64,000 nt of DNA from Propionivibrio sp. Lineage in GTDB: Bacteria > Pseudomonadota > Gammaproteobacteria > Burkholderiales > Rhodocyclaceae. The stretch spans positions 868,001 to 932,000 of the forward strand of contig JADJLB010000001.1 in assembly GCA_016705685.1 (NCBI GenBank), written 5' to 3'. The position numbers were made by a program, and so were the translations under genes. The notes beneath the pieces are model-generated. The model had not been told where the DNA came from. It searched no databases and was given only the letters and a program-made list of their open reading frames with translations. This document shows positions 35,101-44,382 of this stretch, piece after piece (the first letter of the stretch is position 1; the number at the start of each line of letters is the position of its first letter).

Positions 35101-37728
35101 TCAAACCGGTGCTGACAGTTTCTGCTCCACCCACGCCGGCACCGAGGCCAGCGCGGCGGGCAGCTTGCCCGGTTCGGTGCCGCCGGCCTGGGCCATATCC
35201 GGCCGGCCGCCACCCTTGCCGCCGACTTGCTGGGCGACCATATTCACCAGTTCGCCGGCCTTGACCCTGGCCGTCAGGTCGGCCGTGACGCCGGCGATCA
35301 GGGTGACCTTGCCGCCCGCAGTCGAGGCCAGCACAACGGCCGCGCTCTTGAGCTTGTCGCGCAGCTTGTCCATCGTTTCGCGCAAGGCGTTGAGGTCGGC
35401 GCCCTCCATTGTCACCGCCAATACTTTCGATCCCTTCACCTCAACCGCCTGACCGACCAGATCGTCGCCCTGCGCCGTCGCCAGCTTGCTCTTCAGTGCG
35501 GACAACTCGCGCTCAAGCCGGCGTACCTGATCGAGCATGGAATTGACGCGCTCATGGACCTCGCCGGGCTGCACCTTGAGCGTTCCGGCCACGCCGCCCA
35601 GCGCGGTCTCCATATTCTGCATATAGGCCAGTGCCACGTCGCCGGTAATGGCTTCGACACGGCGCACGCCGGCCGCTACGCCGCCTTCGGCCACGATGGT
35701 GAATACGCCGATATCGCCAGTGCGTCGCACGTGCGTTCCGCCGCACAGTTCGCGTGACGAACCGATGTCGATGACGCGCACTTCGTCGCCGTATTTTTCG
35801 CCGAACAGCATCATCGCGCCGAGCTTCTGCGCTTCGGCAATCGGCAACACACGGCACTGGCAATCCACATTGGCCAGGGTCTCGGCGTTGACGATGTTCT
35901 CGACGCGGCGGATTTCTTCGTCATTCATCGGCTGGTTGTGCACGAAGTCGAAGCGTGTCTTGTCCGGGTCGACCTGCGACCCTTTCTGCTGCACATGCTC
36001 GCCGAGTACTTCGCGCAATGCCTTGTGCATGAGGTGCGTCGCCGAATGGTTGCGCATGGTGCGGCTGCGCGCCAGCAAATCGACTCGGGCATTGACCGCA
36101 TCGCCAACCTTTAGCGTTCCCGTCTTGAGCACACCCTGATGGCCGAATACGGCCGCCTGTATCTTCTGCGTATCATCGACGGCAAAGATTCCCTGCGCCG
36201 ATTGCACGATGCCGCGGTCGCCGACCTGGCCGCCGGATTCGGCGTAGAACGGCGTTTCGTCGAGCACGACCACGCCGTGATCGCCTTCCTTCAAGTCATT
36301 GACCGGGCTGCCTTCCTTGTAAAGCGCCAGCACCTTGCCCTTGAAATCGAGCGTGTCATAACCGTGAAAGATCGTCGTCGGGCCGCTGTATTCAAGCGCT
36401 GCGGCCATCTTGAATTTACCTGCGGCGCGTGCCAGCTCCTTTTGCCGGTTCATCGCTGCTTCGAAACCGGCGCTGTCGACCGTGACGGCGCGCTCGCGGC
36501 AAATGTCGGCCGTCAGATCGAGCGGGAAGCCGAAGGTGTCGTGCAACTTGAACGCCGTTTCGCCGTTGAAGATATCCTTGCTGCCCATCGCCGCCAGCTC
36601 GCCTTCGAGTATCGCCATGCCATGCTCGATGGTCGCAAAGAAGCGCTCCTCCTCCTGGCGCAACACGTCGGTGATACGCTTTTCGCCCGACACCAGCTCG
36701 GGATAGGCGCTGCCCATCTCGGCAACCAGATCCGGAACCATCTTGTGAAAGAAGGCCGCTCGCGCACCGAGCTTGTAGCCATGGCGAATGGCGCGGCGGA
36801 TGATGCGGCGCAGGACGTAGCCGCGTCCTTCGTTGCCGGGGATGACGCCATCGGCGAGCAGGAACGCGCAGGCGCGGATGTGGTCGGCCAGAACGCGCAG
36901 CGACGGGCTGTCCATGTTCTCGGCGCTCGTTTCGCGAGCGGCAGCGGCGATCAGACTCTGAAACAGATCGATCTCGTAGTTGCTATGCACGTGCTGCAAC
37001 ACCGCGGCGATGCGTTCCAGCCCCATGCCGGTGTCCACCGAGGGTTTGGGCAGCGGGTGCATGACGCCGTTCTCGTCGCGGTTGAATTGCATGAAGACGT
37101 TGTTCCAGATCTCGATGTAACGGTCGCCGTCCTCGTCGGGCGAGCCCGGCGGCCCGCCCGGAATATGCTCGCCGTGATCGTAGAAGATTTCGGTGCACGG
37201 GCCGCAGGGGCCGGTGTCGCCCATCATCCAGAAATTGTCGGAGGCATAGCGCGCGCCCTTGTTGTCGCCAATGCGCACGATGCGCTCCGCCGGGACGCCG
37301 ATCACCGAATTCCAGATGTCATAGGCCTCCTGATCCTCGGCATAGACCGAAACCCAAAGGCGATCTTTCGGCAGCGTGTACTCATCGACCAACAGCTCCC
37401 AGGCGTACTTGATGGCGTCGAGCTTGAAATAGTCGCCAAACGAGAAATTGCCGAGCATCTCGAAGAAGGTGTGGTGACGCGCAGTGTAGCCGACGTTCTC
37501 CAGATCGTTATGCTTGCCGCCGGCGCGAACGCATTTCTGCGAAGTCGTCGCGCGAACGTAGGGCCGCTTGTCGAAACCGAGGAACACATCCTTGAACTGG
37601 TTCATCCCGGCGTTGGTGAACAGCAGCGTCGGATCCTCGTGCGGCACCAGCGAACTGGATGGCACGATCTGGTGACCTTTGGATTCAAAGAACTTGAGAA
37701 ACTTCTGGCGTATTTCGGCGCTTTTCAT
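35101..37728 (-). CDS. alaS: Alanyl-tRNA synthetase
   Basis: Charges tRNA-Ala. The 875-residue length is standard. The catalytic domain starts [51 protein letters not shown]. The editing domain zinc residues are in [17 protein letters not shown] and the [13 protein letters not shown] segment. The C-terminal C-Ala domain is glycine-rich ([18 protein letters not shown]). No truncation is seen. It is monocistronic. Confidence 0.97.
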   Translation of the reverse strand: MKSAEIRQKFLKFFESKGHQIVPSSSLVPHEDPTLLFTNAGMNQFKDVFLGFDKRPYVRATTSQKCVRAGGKHNDLENVGYTARHHTFFEMLGNFSFGDYFKLDAIKYAWELLVDEYTLPKDRLWVSVYAEDQEAYDIWNSVIGVPAERIVRIGDNKGARYASDNFWMMGDTGPCGPCTEIFYDHGEHIPGGPPGSPDEDGDRYIEIWNNVFMQFNRDENGVMHPLPKPSVDTGMGLERIAAVLQHVHSNYEIDLFQSLIAAAARETSAENMDSPSLRVLADHIRACAFLLADGVIPGNEGRGYVLRRIIRRAIRHGYKLGARAAFFHKMVPDLVAEMGSAYPELVSGEKRITDVLRQEEERFFATIEHGMAILEGELAAMGSKDIFNGETAFKLHDTFGFPLDLTADICRERAVTVDSAGFEAAMNRQKELARAAGKFKMAAALEYSGPTTIFHGYDTLDFKGKVLALYKEGSPVNDLKEGDHGVVVLDETPFYAESGGQVGDRGIVQSAQGIFAVDDTQKIQAAVFGHQGVLKTGTLKVGDAVNARVDLLARSRTMRNHSATHLMHKALREVLGEHVQQKGSQVDPDKTRFDFVHNQPMNDEEIRRVENIVNAETLANVDCQCRVLPIAEAQKLGAMMLFGEKYGDEVRVIDIGSSRELCGGTHVRRTGDIGVFTIVAEGGVAAGVRRVEAITGDVALAYMQNMETALGGVAGTLKVQPGEVHERVNSMLDQVRRLERELSALKSKLATAQGDDLVGQAVEVKGSKVLAVTMEGADLNALRETMDKLRDKLKSAAVVLASTAGGKVTLIAGVTADLTARVKAGELVNMVAQQVGGKGGGRPDMAQAGGTEPGKLPAALASVPAWVEQKLSAPV

Positions 37729-37877
37729 CGGAATGTGTCCCTGAAGGGGCGTATTGCAAGGGGGTTTGATTTTAGCACCGAATTATCTGAGGGCAGCTCA
37801 CGAAAGGCCATGACCAGGCCCTGCCACGGTGTAGACGTTATGCTGCTTCCGGGAGGTTACGCGGAGTTTGAAGGGCG

Positions 37878-37901
37878 AAAAAAACCCGCCGAAGCGGGTT
37901 T
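37878..37901 (-). terminator. Rho-independent terminator of the gene ending at 37925
   Basis: Reading the minus strand, AAACCCGC / GCGGGTTT with a TTCG loop is followed by a T-run (complement of 37878-37884). Confidence 0.9.
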
Positions 37902-37924
37902 GTCGTCATAAACGCCAGGCCGGA

Positions 37925-38293
37925 TCAAACATGGCCGCCACGATGCGGCCGGTCGACCTTGCCGTCGTGGTTGTAGTCGTGCTGGCGGTCGTGTTTCTGT
38001 CGGTAAATCCGTTTGCTCTGCTTGTCTTCAGCATGCTGGAGCCTAGCCCGTTCCTGCCGGGTGACTTTGCCATCGGCCTTGGCTTTGTCTTCCATTGTCT
38101 GCAGGTGGTCCTGACCCTTGTCAAGGCGCGCTGCCTCTCTCGGGGTAAGCGATCCGGATTGCTCGCCCTGCTCGATGCGCCTTTCCTGATTGGCCTGTCG
38201 CTGGTCGAATCTTGGGGTGTTGTTCGATTGCGCGAAAACCGTCAGCGGCGCGGCCAGCATGATGGAAACCAGTGTTGCATTCAGCAGTTTCAT
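37925..38293 (-). CDS. Small periplasmic charged protein, EF-hand-like
   Basis: A 122-residue exported protein: signal peptide MKLLNATLVSIMLAAPLTVFA followed by a highly charged helical segment (RQANQERRIEQGEQSGSLTPREAARLDKGQDHLQTMEDKAKADGKVTRQERARLQHAEDKQSKRIY) and a His-rich tail. The blocks SGSLTPREAARL and ADGKVTRQERARL are two copies of a G-x-L/V-T-x-x-E repeat, and YNHDGKVDRPH resembles an EF-hand loop. Calcium or metal binding is conceivable but unproven. GGAGAACAAC precedes the ATG. A TTTGTAACAA palindrome lies about 95 bases upstream. Confidence 0.8.
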   Translation of the reverse strand: MKLLNATLVSIMLAAPLTVFAQSNNTPRFDQRQANQERRIEQGEQSGSLTPREAARLDKGQDHLQTMEDKAKADGKVTRQERARLQHAEDKQSKRIYRQKHDRQHDYNHDGKVDRPHRGGHV

Positions 38294-38384
38294 GATGTTG
38301 TTCTCCTTGAGGTTGTAGAGGAAATTGGTATGGGTCGTCCCATGGGAGAATTAACGCACGCTCACGGTCGAGGGAAACCGCAAT

Positions 38385-38394
38385 TTTGTAACAA
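38385..38394. promoter_or_regulatory. Near-palindrome TTTGTAACAA upstream of the periplasmic protein gene
   Basis: Identical to 2139-2148 and again about 70-100 bases ahead of a small exported protein gene (start 38293, minus strand). The role is unknown. Confidence 0.3.
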
Positions 38395-38511
38395 GCCGTA
38401 AGCCAGCAATAGACATTTACAACTCAACGGCCATGCGGCCTGAACTGTTTGTCGTATGCCATCGAGAAATAGCGAAACGCCTACGCCATACAGTGAGTGG
38501 TCGGCGTTATG

Positions 38512-39258
38512 TCAGGTGCCTGTACGGAATTTTTCGATGCGGTCGCTGAACACGGCGGCGACGCCCCGTTTGAATAACGCATCGGCGGCCGGGCGATCAT
38601 TGACCGTGTAGCAGAGTACGGGTACGCCATTGGCTTTGGCGGCATCGAGCACGGCATCGTCAAGTTCGCCGACAGCGCAATGGAGGCTGTAGGCGCCGAG
38701 CGCATTCAGGCGGTGGAGCCAGTCGGGCGGCGGTTTAACCGACAGGTATCCAAGCGGCAACTGGGATGCCGCCTGCCGCGCGGCTTCCAGCGCCACTTCC
38801 GAAAATGAAGAAGCGATGGGCAACGGTGCGCCACGCCATAACTCGGTAATGCGTGTGGCGACGATTTCGCCGGTAACGGCTTCATGCCCTGCCGCCGGCT
38901 TGATCTCGACATTGACCATGAGGCCGAGTTCAAGGCACAAGGCCGCTGCCGCGGCAAGCGTAGGAAGCGGCTCGCCGGTAAAGGCGCGATGGTAGCGAAG
39001 GCCGGCGTCGAGCCGGCCCAAGGCGTCATCGGAAGTCTGGCAAACAGGGCCGATTCCGTCGGACGTGCGTTCCAGTGTTTCGTCATGAATCAGCCACGGC
39101 GTGTTGTCGCCGGACAGCATGACGTCGAACTCGACGGCCCGGCAACCCATGGCGGCGGCGATGCGTAGCCCGGATAGCGTGTTTTCCGGCGCCAGCGCAC
39201 CGCCGCAGCGGTGCGCAAAAACACGCGGGAAGGTCCAGCCGGGCGCGGGGCGATTCAC
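38512..39258 (-). CDS. ugpQ: Glycerophosphodiester phosphodiesterase
   Basis: Hydrolyses glycerophosphodiesters to glycerol-3-phosphate and an alcohol in the cytoplasm. The protein has 248 residues, as E. coli UgpQ. FAHRCGGALAPENTLSGL (usual HRG reads HRCGG), EFDVMLSGDNTPWLIHDETLERTSDG and VNVEIKP supply the catalytic histidines and the metal-binding glutamates and aspartate. Its ATG overlaps the ugpB stop (ATGA), so it is translated with ugpB. Confidence 0.92.
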   Translation of the reverse strand: MNRPAPGWTFPRVFAHRCGGALAPENTLSGLRIAAAMGCRAVEFDVMLSGDNTPWLIHDETLERTSDGIGPVCQTSDDALGRLDAGLRYHRAFTGEPLPTLAAAAALCLELGLMVNVEIKPAAGHEAVTGEIVATRITELWRGAPLPIASSFSEVALEAARQAASQLPLGYLSVKPPPDWLHRLNALGAYSLHCAVGELDDAVLDAAKANGVPVLCYTVNDRPAADALFKRGVAAVFSDRIEKFRTGT

Positions 39259-40541
39259 TTGCCGCGTTTTGCCTTGGCGACCTTGACGACGGGTTCGATA
39301 GTGGCATTGCCGCGCGTCACGGCATTGTCCAGCGCTTCCTTGGCGGGTTTCTTGTTCGCCCAGACCGTTTCAAGTTCTTCCTCGACGATGGTCCGCAACT
39401 TCTCGTCTTGGGCGATGCGCACTGGAGGCGAAGATGCCTTGCCTTGCAGCTCCGAGTAAGCGACCTTCAGACCGGCTAGGTTCGCCTTCAGCAGTTTGCT
39501 CTCGGCCGCCGTGCGCGCGACCGAAGTCATCGGCAGGAAACTGCCGGCCAGCGTCAATTCGATCTGAATTTCCGGACCCATGACGTAATGAACGAATTTG
39601 GCGACGGCCTTGGTTTCCGCCGAGCTCATGCCATTGGCAAACCACAGCGAGGCGCCGTCGGCCAGGGTGTTCTGCGGCGCGCCGCGCACGTCGTCATGGT
39701 AGGGCATGGCAGAAACGCCAAAGTCCAGCGATTTGTTTTCGGTCAAGGACCCGTTTAGCGAAGATGAACTGGTCAGCATGGCGCAATCGCCGCTGGCAAA
39801 CCGACGATCCGCTTCGTCCCGGCGCCCGAAATAGGAGAAGTACTTGCTCTTGTACCAGGTAGCCATCATGGCGATGTGCTTGACTTGAACCAGGCCATTA
39901 AACGCCAGCTGGCCTTTGGCGTCGCTCACCGGGGCGCCATTCCAGGCACTCATGTTGTCGATAAATACCCAGGCCGGCCAGGACGTGGTGAACGGGCAGC
40001 GGCTGCCGGAATCGGCCAATTTTCCCGCGGCTACCTGGGCTTCGCTCCAGCTCTTCGGGGGGGCTTCGGGATTCAATCCCGCTTTGCGGAATGCTGCTTT
40101 GTTGTAATAGAGCACCGGTGTGGAATAAGCGACAGGCAAGGCGAACAGATTGCCCTTGGCATCGGCCAGGCCATGGCTCAGTTCAGGAGAAAGCTGCCGG
40201 GTATCCAGTGGCTGCTTCGCTTCGTGCATGACATCGTAAAGCGGTTTGAACTTGGCCTTGTCGGCCATGAACCGGGCGTGCTCCACGCTTGTCACCAGAT
40301 TGATCTGTTTCGGCGCATCGCCATCGACCCGGCGCACCGATTTCAGATGAACGTCTTTGTGCTGACTGTTGAAACGCTCGATCAGCGATTCAAGGCGTTC
40401 GGCGCGCTCTTCGTCGAGTTTTTGCGACAGCTCGATCTCGACAGGTCCTGACGGCGCGGCCGGGACATGCGCCGGCGCTGAGAGGGCTGGAGCGGCGAGA
40501 ATCAGGCCGCCCAGCGCCATGAATAGAATGGAGAGTTTCAT
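39255..40541 (-). CDS. ugpB: sn-Glycerol-3-phosphate ABC transporter binding protein
   Basis: A periplasmic binding protein for glycerol-3-phosphate or its diesters. It has 428 residues with a signal peptide (MKLSILFMALGGLILAAPALS). LDEERAERLESLIERFNSQHKDV, LPVAYSTPVLYYNKAAFRKAGLNPEAPPKSW, WPAWVFIDNMSAWNGAP and LWFANGMSSAETKAVAKFVHYVMGPEIQIEL fit the UgpB family. The start at 40541 follows GGAAAAC; the frame runs further upstream but without coding character. The permeases UgpA and UgpE and ATPase UgpC are not in this window, which is unusual. Confidence 0.88.
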   Translation of the reverse strand: MKLSILFMALGGLILAAPALSAPAHVPAAPSGPVEIELSQKLDEERAERLESLIERFNSQHKDVHLKSVRRVDGDAPKQINLVTSVEHARFMADKAKFKPLYDVMHEAKQPLDTRQLSPELSHGLADAKGNLFALPVAYSTPVLYYNKAAFRKAGLNPEAPPKSWSEAQVAAGKLADSGSRCPFTTSWPAWVFIDNMSAWNGAPVSDAKGQLAFNGLVQVKHIAMMATWYKSKYFSYFGRRDEADRRFASGDCAMLTSSSSLNGSLTENKSLDFGVSAMPYHDDVRGAPQNTLADGASLWFANGMSSAETKAVAKFVHYVMGPEIQIELTLAGSFLPMTSVARTAAESKLLKANLAGLKVAYSELQGKASSPPVRIAQDEKLRTIVEEELETVWANKKPAKEALDNAVTRGNATIEPVVKVAKAKRGK

Positions 40542-40687
40542 CTGTTTTCCTTTGTGACGACAATAGACAAAAATATTGTGGCTAACGTGTTCCTTGTTTT
40601 CGGTAAGGTTCAAGCGCTCAGGACTTTGCTTCCAAAGCGCGCTATAGTTCGCCTCATCGGTCCCGGAACGTTCCTGGAGCATCCCCC

Positions 40688-41431
40688 ATGAACAAGTATC
40701 AGCGCCTGGTGGTGGTTACCGCTCTAATCAATGCACTGGTCATGGTGCTGTTTCCCCCATTTACCAGTCAGCCGCTGGTCAAGGGCGTGCTACCCGGTTT
40801 TGATGGCTTTTTCCCACTGTTCAGCCAATTGGGCAGCAAACCTGTATTTACGGAGCTGTTAACCTTACAGCTGATGTTCGTTGGCATCAATACCCTGATC
40901 GCCTGGTTGGTTTTGCAGGACAAGAATGATCGCGGCGCCAACCCCGAATTCCGGTTTGCCCAGGCCATCGGCGGGTTTGTCGCCGTCAACCTTGCCGTCA
41001 TCGTTGTCTTTCCCCCTTTTGAGCCTTATCAGTCGCTGCTGCGCTACGATACCGGCGGCTTTGATAGTTTCTATTTCATCTTCGGCAGCCGCTCGCGGCG
41101 CACGATCTACTGGCCGCTGCTTTATCTCGAATGCATGATCGTCGTCATCAATGCGCTGGTGCTCTTTCTGCTGTTCAGTGCGGCGCATCGCGGCGACAAC
41201 GCCCTGCGGCGTGACCTGGCGCAACTGGCCGCTGCGTTGCCAGATGACGCCGTGGCGCGAATCGCCGAGGAAATCCGGCACCAGATCAATGCTCCGCCGC
41301 CGCAGGCCGTGGCGGCCCTGGGGCGCGGTGCCGACCGGCGTCGCGCCAGACCAACGCGCGTGAGCAAAGAACGACGAAGCGGGAAAGACCGTCGTGAGCA
41401 GAATGCGCGCGAAGCCGGCGGCGGGTCTTGA
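40688..41431 (+). CDS. Four-helix membrane protein of unknown function
   Basis: A 247-residue protein. Hydrophobic segments at about 7-25, 57-76, 92-110 and 140-162 are membrane helices. The loops carry LFPPFTSQPLVKGVLPGFDGFFPLF and VVFPPFEPYQSLLRYDTGGFDSFYFIFG, a repeated FPPF-containing pattern that suggests an internal duplication of two hairpins. The last 80 residues are cytoplasmic and strongly basic (RRRARPTRVSKERRSGKDRRE). I recognise no named family. It is divergent from ugpB with 146 bases between, enough for two promoters. Confidence 0.8.
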   Translation: MNKYQRLVVVTALINALVMVLFPPFTSQPLVKGVLPGFDGFFPLFSQLGSKPVFTELLTLQLMFVGINTLIAWLVLQDKNDRGANPEFRFAQAIGGFVAVNLAVIVVFPPFEPYQSLLRYDTGGFDSFYFIFGSRSRRTIYWPLLYLECMIVVINALVLFLLFSAAHRGDNALRRDLAQLAAALPDDAVARIAEEIRHQINAPPPQAVAALGRGADRRRARPTRVSKERRSGKDRREQNAREAGGGS

Positions 41432-41508
41432 AGCGCCTGCCGCCGCATCGACGCATCCCGTTTTATGGTTAAAATGGCGGTTATGCAAACCTACTGCCAG
41501 GGATTCCC

Positions 41509-41907
41509 GTGCCAGCCAAGCGAGTGAACGCGCTGCGTCATTGCATGGGCGCCGCCATGCTGGTACTCACGCTTTCCGGCTGCGACATGATTCAGCAACA
41601 GCTCGGGATCGAGGATCCGGGCGCGAAGGCCGCCCGCACGGACGCGGAAGGGAAAGCCGTCGGTGGCGCCTGCCGCCAGTCGGGCCGCGCCATTGAAGAC
41701 TGTTATTCGATTTATTCGTGGCTGCCCAAGGCGCCGATCTACGAAGGCTGGCGCGACATGGATGCCTACATGCGCGAAAACAAGATCGAAACCGTCGAGC
41801 CTCAACTGCCGCCCGCCTCGGCGCCCGGTACCCGGAGAAGGGCAGCGACTTCCGGCGGCACGGCCTCTGAAGCGAAACCGGACAGGAGTGCGGCGGAAAA
41901 ACATTGA
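41509..41907 (+). CDS. Small putative lipoprotein
   Basis: A 132-residue precursor. A GTG start at 41509 gives a basic n-region and hydrophobic core ending LTLSGC (Cys25). A shorter ATG start at 41545 would give a very short signal, so GTG is favoured. The mature part includes GGACRQSGRAIEDCYSIYSWLPKAPIYEGWRDMDAYMRENKIETV, with two cysteines, and a disordered tail. No family recognised. Confidence 0.7.
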   Translation: MPAKRVNALRHCMGAAMLVLTLSGCDMIQQQLGIEDPGAKAARTDAEGKAVGGACRQSGRAIEDCYSIYSWLPKAPIYEGWRDMDAYMRENKIETVEPQLPPASAPGTRRRAATSGGTASEAKPDRSAAEKH

Positions 41908-41986
41908 AGCCGCGTCGAACTCTGCGCCCGATGCGTCTTGAGATATTGAACCTGAATGATTGAACGCACAGAAACAGGAGTCTGAT

Positions 41987-42088
41987 ATGGGTCAGGTAAA
42001 GTTTCGGCTGGTCGCGCGCAACGAATTTGGCGATCCGGATTGCGCCGCAGTGTTCAACGAACACGATCCAATCAACGCCAATGCCTGA
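41987..42088 (+). CDS. 33-residue ORF coupled to the DUF1631 gene
   Basis: ATG 41987 follows an excellent AGGAG site by seven bases and encodes MGQVKFRLVARNEFGDPDC plus fourteen more residues, ending TGA at 42086-42088. That stop overlaps the start of the DUF1631 gene (ATG 42081) by eight bases. The composition is protein-like with no rare-residue bias. It may be a leader that controls the next gene's translation or a small functional protein. It is too short for standard gene callers. Confidence 0.55.
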   Translation: MGQVKFRLVARNEFGDPDCAAVFNEHDPINANA

Positions 42089-44231
42089 GCAGCCCGGTTC
42101 TGCAAGCACGAATCCGTCGGCACCCGAGGACTCCTATTTTGTCTTGCGCGAAAGCCGGGAACTGTTCCAGCGCCGGCTCTCGGATATTGCCCGCCAATCG
42201 GGAATTACATCGTCATCGACCCTTGAGGCATTTTCCGGCGAAATCGGCGCCGTGCATGATGAACTCGCGGCATCGGCGCAGCAGGACGGGTTCGAGCAGA
42301 CCGACGGTCTGACGGCGTCGCGAATTTCGCTCGTCGGCAACGACGATCTCGAGCTGGAGATACGCATTGGCGAAATTGCCAATCGTCTGAAAAACAATGA
42401 GCGCATCGGTCATTGGCGCGTCCAGTTGCGCTATATGACCTTGCTCGATCGGCCGAAAATGACGGCGGAAAACAACCCGGCGGGAATCGAGCCGGTCAGC
42501 CGTGGGCTGTGGGCGATCTGCCGGGAAAGCGGCGACAATCTGGAGCAAAACCTGGACCGGCTGGACCGGCTGGAAGAAAAGCTGCAGGCGCGGCTTCCCG
42601 AGGTTTATACGGAGCTTAACGCCCTGCTTGAACGCCACCGCATAGCGCCGGCGCAGGTCAAGATCGTACAACGCGCCGCTGCCGGCAAGCCCTCAGACCC
42701 GGCAGTCGCAGGGCGGGTCGATGGCCCGGGCAGCCACGGTAGTGCGGGTGGCTCAAATGCCCTCTCGACCCTGCAGCAGATCCTGCGCAAACAGTTGGGC
42801 GGCGATGACTCGGCACCTGCCGATCGCCAGTCAGGCCATTCCGCCGGGGGCTCGGCCAATGTCGCGCTGGATGTGTCGACGCTCGTGATGTTGAACCATT
42901 TGATGGACCAGTTGCGCAATCTGGAACAACGCCAACTGGCCGGTGTCGGACAGGCCGCGTCCGCGGCACCCGGCCAGCCGCCGCAACTGCGTGCGCTCAG
43001 GTCGCAGGATCTCGACTTGCCCATGGGCCAGCCGGCGGCCGTCGCCCTGGACACGCTTTCGCTGATTTTCGAGGCCATCTTTTCGGCCCCCGATCTTCCC
43101 GATGCCGTCAAGGCAGCCATCGGTCGTTTGCAGATTCCGCTGCTCAAGCAGGCCATTCTCGATGCCGCGTTCTTCACCGATACGCAGCACCCGGCGCGAC
43201 AATTGGTCAACCGCATGGCGCAAGCCGCCATTGGGCTGGGTCTCGATGCCGGGCGAGACAACGCCATGTGCATCAGCCTGGGAAAACTGGCCGATGCCGT
43301 CAGGACGACGCTGGAAGCCGGCGCGGGAGAACTGACCCCGCATCTTGCCGAGCTCGACACGCTGATCGCCGAGCGGGACCGCGCCAATCAGGCAAACTCG
43401 CAGCCCTATGTGCAACTCGTCGTGGAGCACGAAAACCGCGAAGCGGCCCGATCCGGTGCGGAAGCCTGGTTGGGCCGGGCGCTGATCAACACCGCAGAAC
43501 CGGCGTTTCGGAAATTTCTGGCCGAGCATTGGCTGAAAGTCATGGAAACCGCCTGCCTGGACGGCGGAACGACGGGAACGCGCTGGCAGGACAATGCTTC
43601 CTGCATAGACGAACTGCTGTGGAGCGTGCAGCCCAAAGCGAGTGCCGAAGAACGCCGGCGGCTGATCGCGCTGATCCCGTCGCTGCTCAAACGCATCAAC
43701 GCCGAGCTGGATGAGCTGGTGGTCCCGACGGAGGATAGGGCGCCATTCATCAATGCCTGCCTTGACCTGCAAACCGCCGCCCTGCGCAATCGCCCCGGAG
43801 CGCCCGAACCGGCGAAATCGGCCGCGGCCCCGGCGCCGCTTCCGCCGGCAACGGCTGGGCCATTACCCGGTGACAACCCGGAGCCCGAAACAACGGTTCA
43901 CCTCCTGGAACGGAGCGGCAAGCTGGTGCAGTACCTTGGGCTGCCCAAAATTACGCCATCGCGCTGGGGCGCCGCCGCTCGCGACTGGCAGGAAGGCGAT
44001 TGGATCCGCTTTGCCTTGCCCGATGGCGAACAACTTTGCGGGCGCCTCTGCTGGCAGGGCCCGGACTCGGGAACCGTCCTGCTGTACAACGCCGGATGGG
44101 GTTATGCCGTCGCTTTGGCGCCATCTTCACTGGAGCAGCAGCTACGCGGCGGCGGTGCCCGTATCGTCTCCGCCACCTCACTCTTTGACGAAGCAGCCGA
44201 GCGGGCGCTGGGTCAGATTGCCCGGCATTGA
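42081..44231 (+). CDS. DUF1631 family protein
   Basis: A 716-residue cytoplasmic protein. It resembles DUF1631 proteins, a family of unknown function common in beta- and gammaproteobacteria and sometimes mislabelled thymidine phosphorylase. Visible features: an N-terminal helical region (YFVLRESRELFQRRLSDIARQSG), a Gly/Ser-rich linker about 210-250, a central helical region (TLSLIFEAIFSAPDLPDAVKAAIGRLQIPLLKQAILDAAFF, typical of the family) and a C-terminal PilZ-like block (RWGAAARDWQEGDWIRFALPDGEQLCGRLCWQGPDSGTVLLYNAGWGYAVALAPSSLEQQLRGG). The PilZ-like resemblance is a guess: the RxxxR c-di-GMP motif is not obvious. MPEQPGSAST is favoured as the start. Confidence 0.8.
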   Translation: MPEQPGSASTNPSAPEDSYFVLRESRELFQRRLSDIARQSGITSSSTLEAFSGEIGAVHDELAASAQQDGFEQTDGLTASRISLVGNDDLELEIRIGEIANRLKNNERIGHWRVQLRYMTLLDRPKMTAENNPAGIEPVSRGLWAICRESGDNLEQNLDRLDRLEEKLQARLPEVYTELNALLERHRIAPAQVKIVQRAAAGKPSDPAVAGRVDGPGSHGSAGGSNALSTLQQILRKQLGGDDSAPADRQSGHSAGGSANVALDVSTLVMLNHLMDQLRNLEQRQLAGVGQAASAAPGQPPQLRALRSQDLDLPMGQPAAVALDTLSLIFEAIFSAPDLPDAVKAAIGRLQIPLLKQAILDAAFFTDTQHPARQLVNRMAQAAIGLGLDAGRDNAMCISLGKLADAVRTTLEAGAGELTPHLAELDTLIAERDRANQANSQPYVQLVVEHENREAARSGAEAWLGRALINTAEPAFRKFLAEHWLKVMETACLDGGTTGTRWQDNASCIDELLWSVQPKASAEERRRLIALIPSLLKRINAELDELVVPTEDRAPFINACLDLQTAALRNRPGAPEPAKSAAAPAPLPPATAGPLPGDNPEPETTVHLLERSGKLVQYLGLPKITPSRWGAAARDWQEGDWIRFALPDGEQLCGRLCWQGPDSGTVLLYNAGWGYAVALAPSSLEQQLRGGGARIVSATSLFDEAAERALGQIARH

Positions 44232-44330
44232 TTGCCGGCCCGGAATGAAACGCGTCGTTTGCCACACCCGCAGATCGGCCCTGAATCACGGGCACGACAC
44301 GTACTACGAGTCAGCAGACGCGCCAAGGTG

Positions 44331-44336
44331 TATAAT
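44331..44336 (+). promoter_or_regulatory. Candidate -10 of rhlE
   Basis: TATAAT stands 46 bases before the rhlE ATG. No matching -35 is apparent. Confidence 0.4.
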
Positions 44337-44382
44337 CCGCTCCCTATGCCATTGATTCCAGAATTATTTACAGGCCTCGCCG

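Noticed and set aside
36139-37911. 590-residue plus-strand frame
   Set aside because: Antisense to alaS with no recognisable domain.
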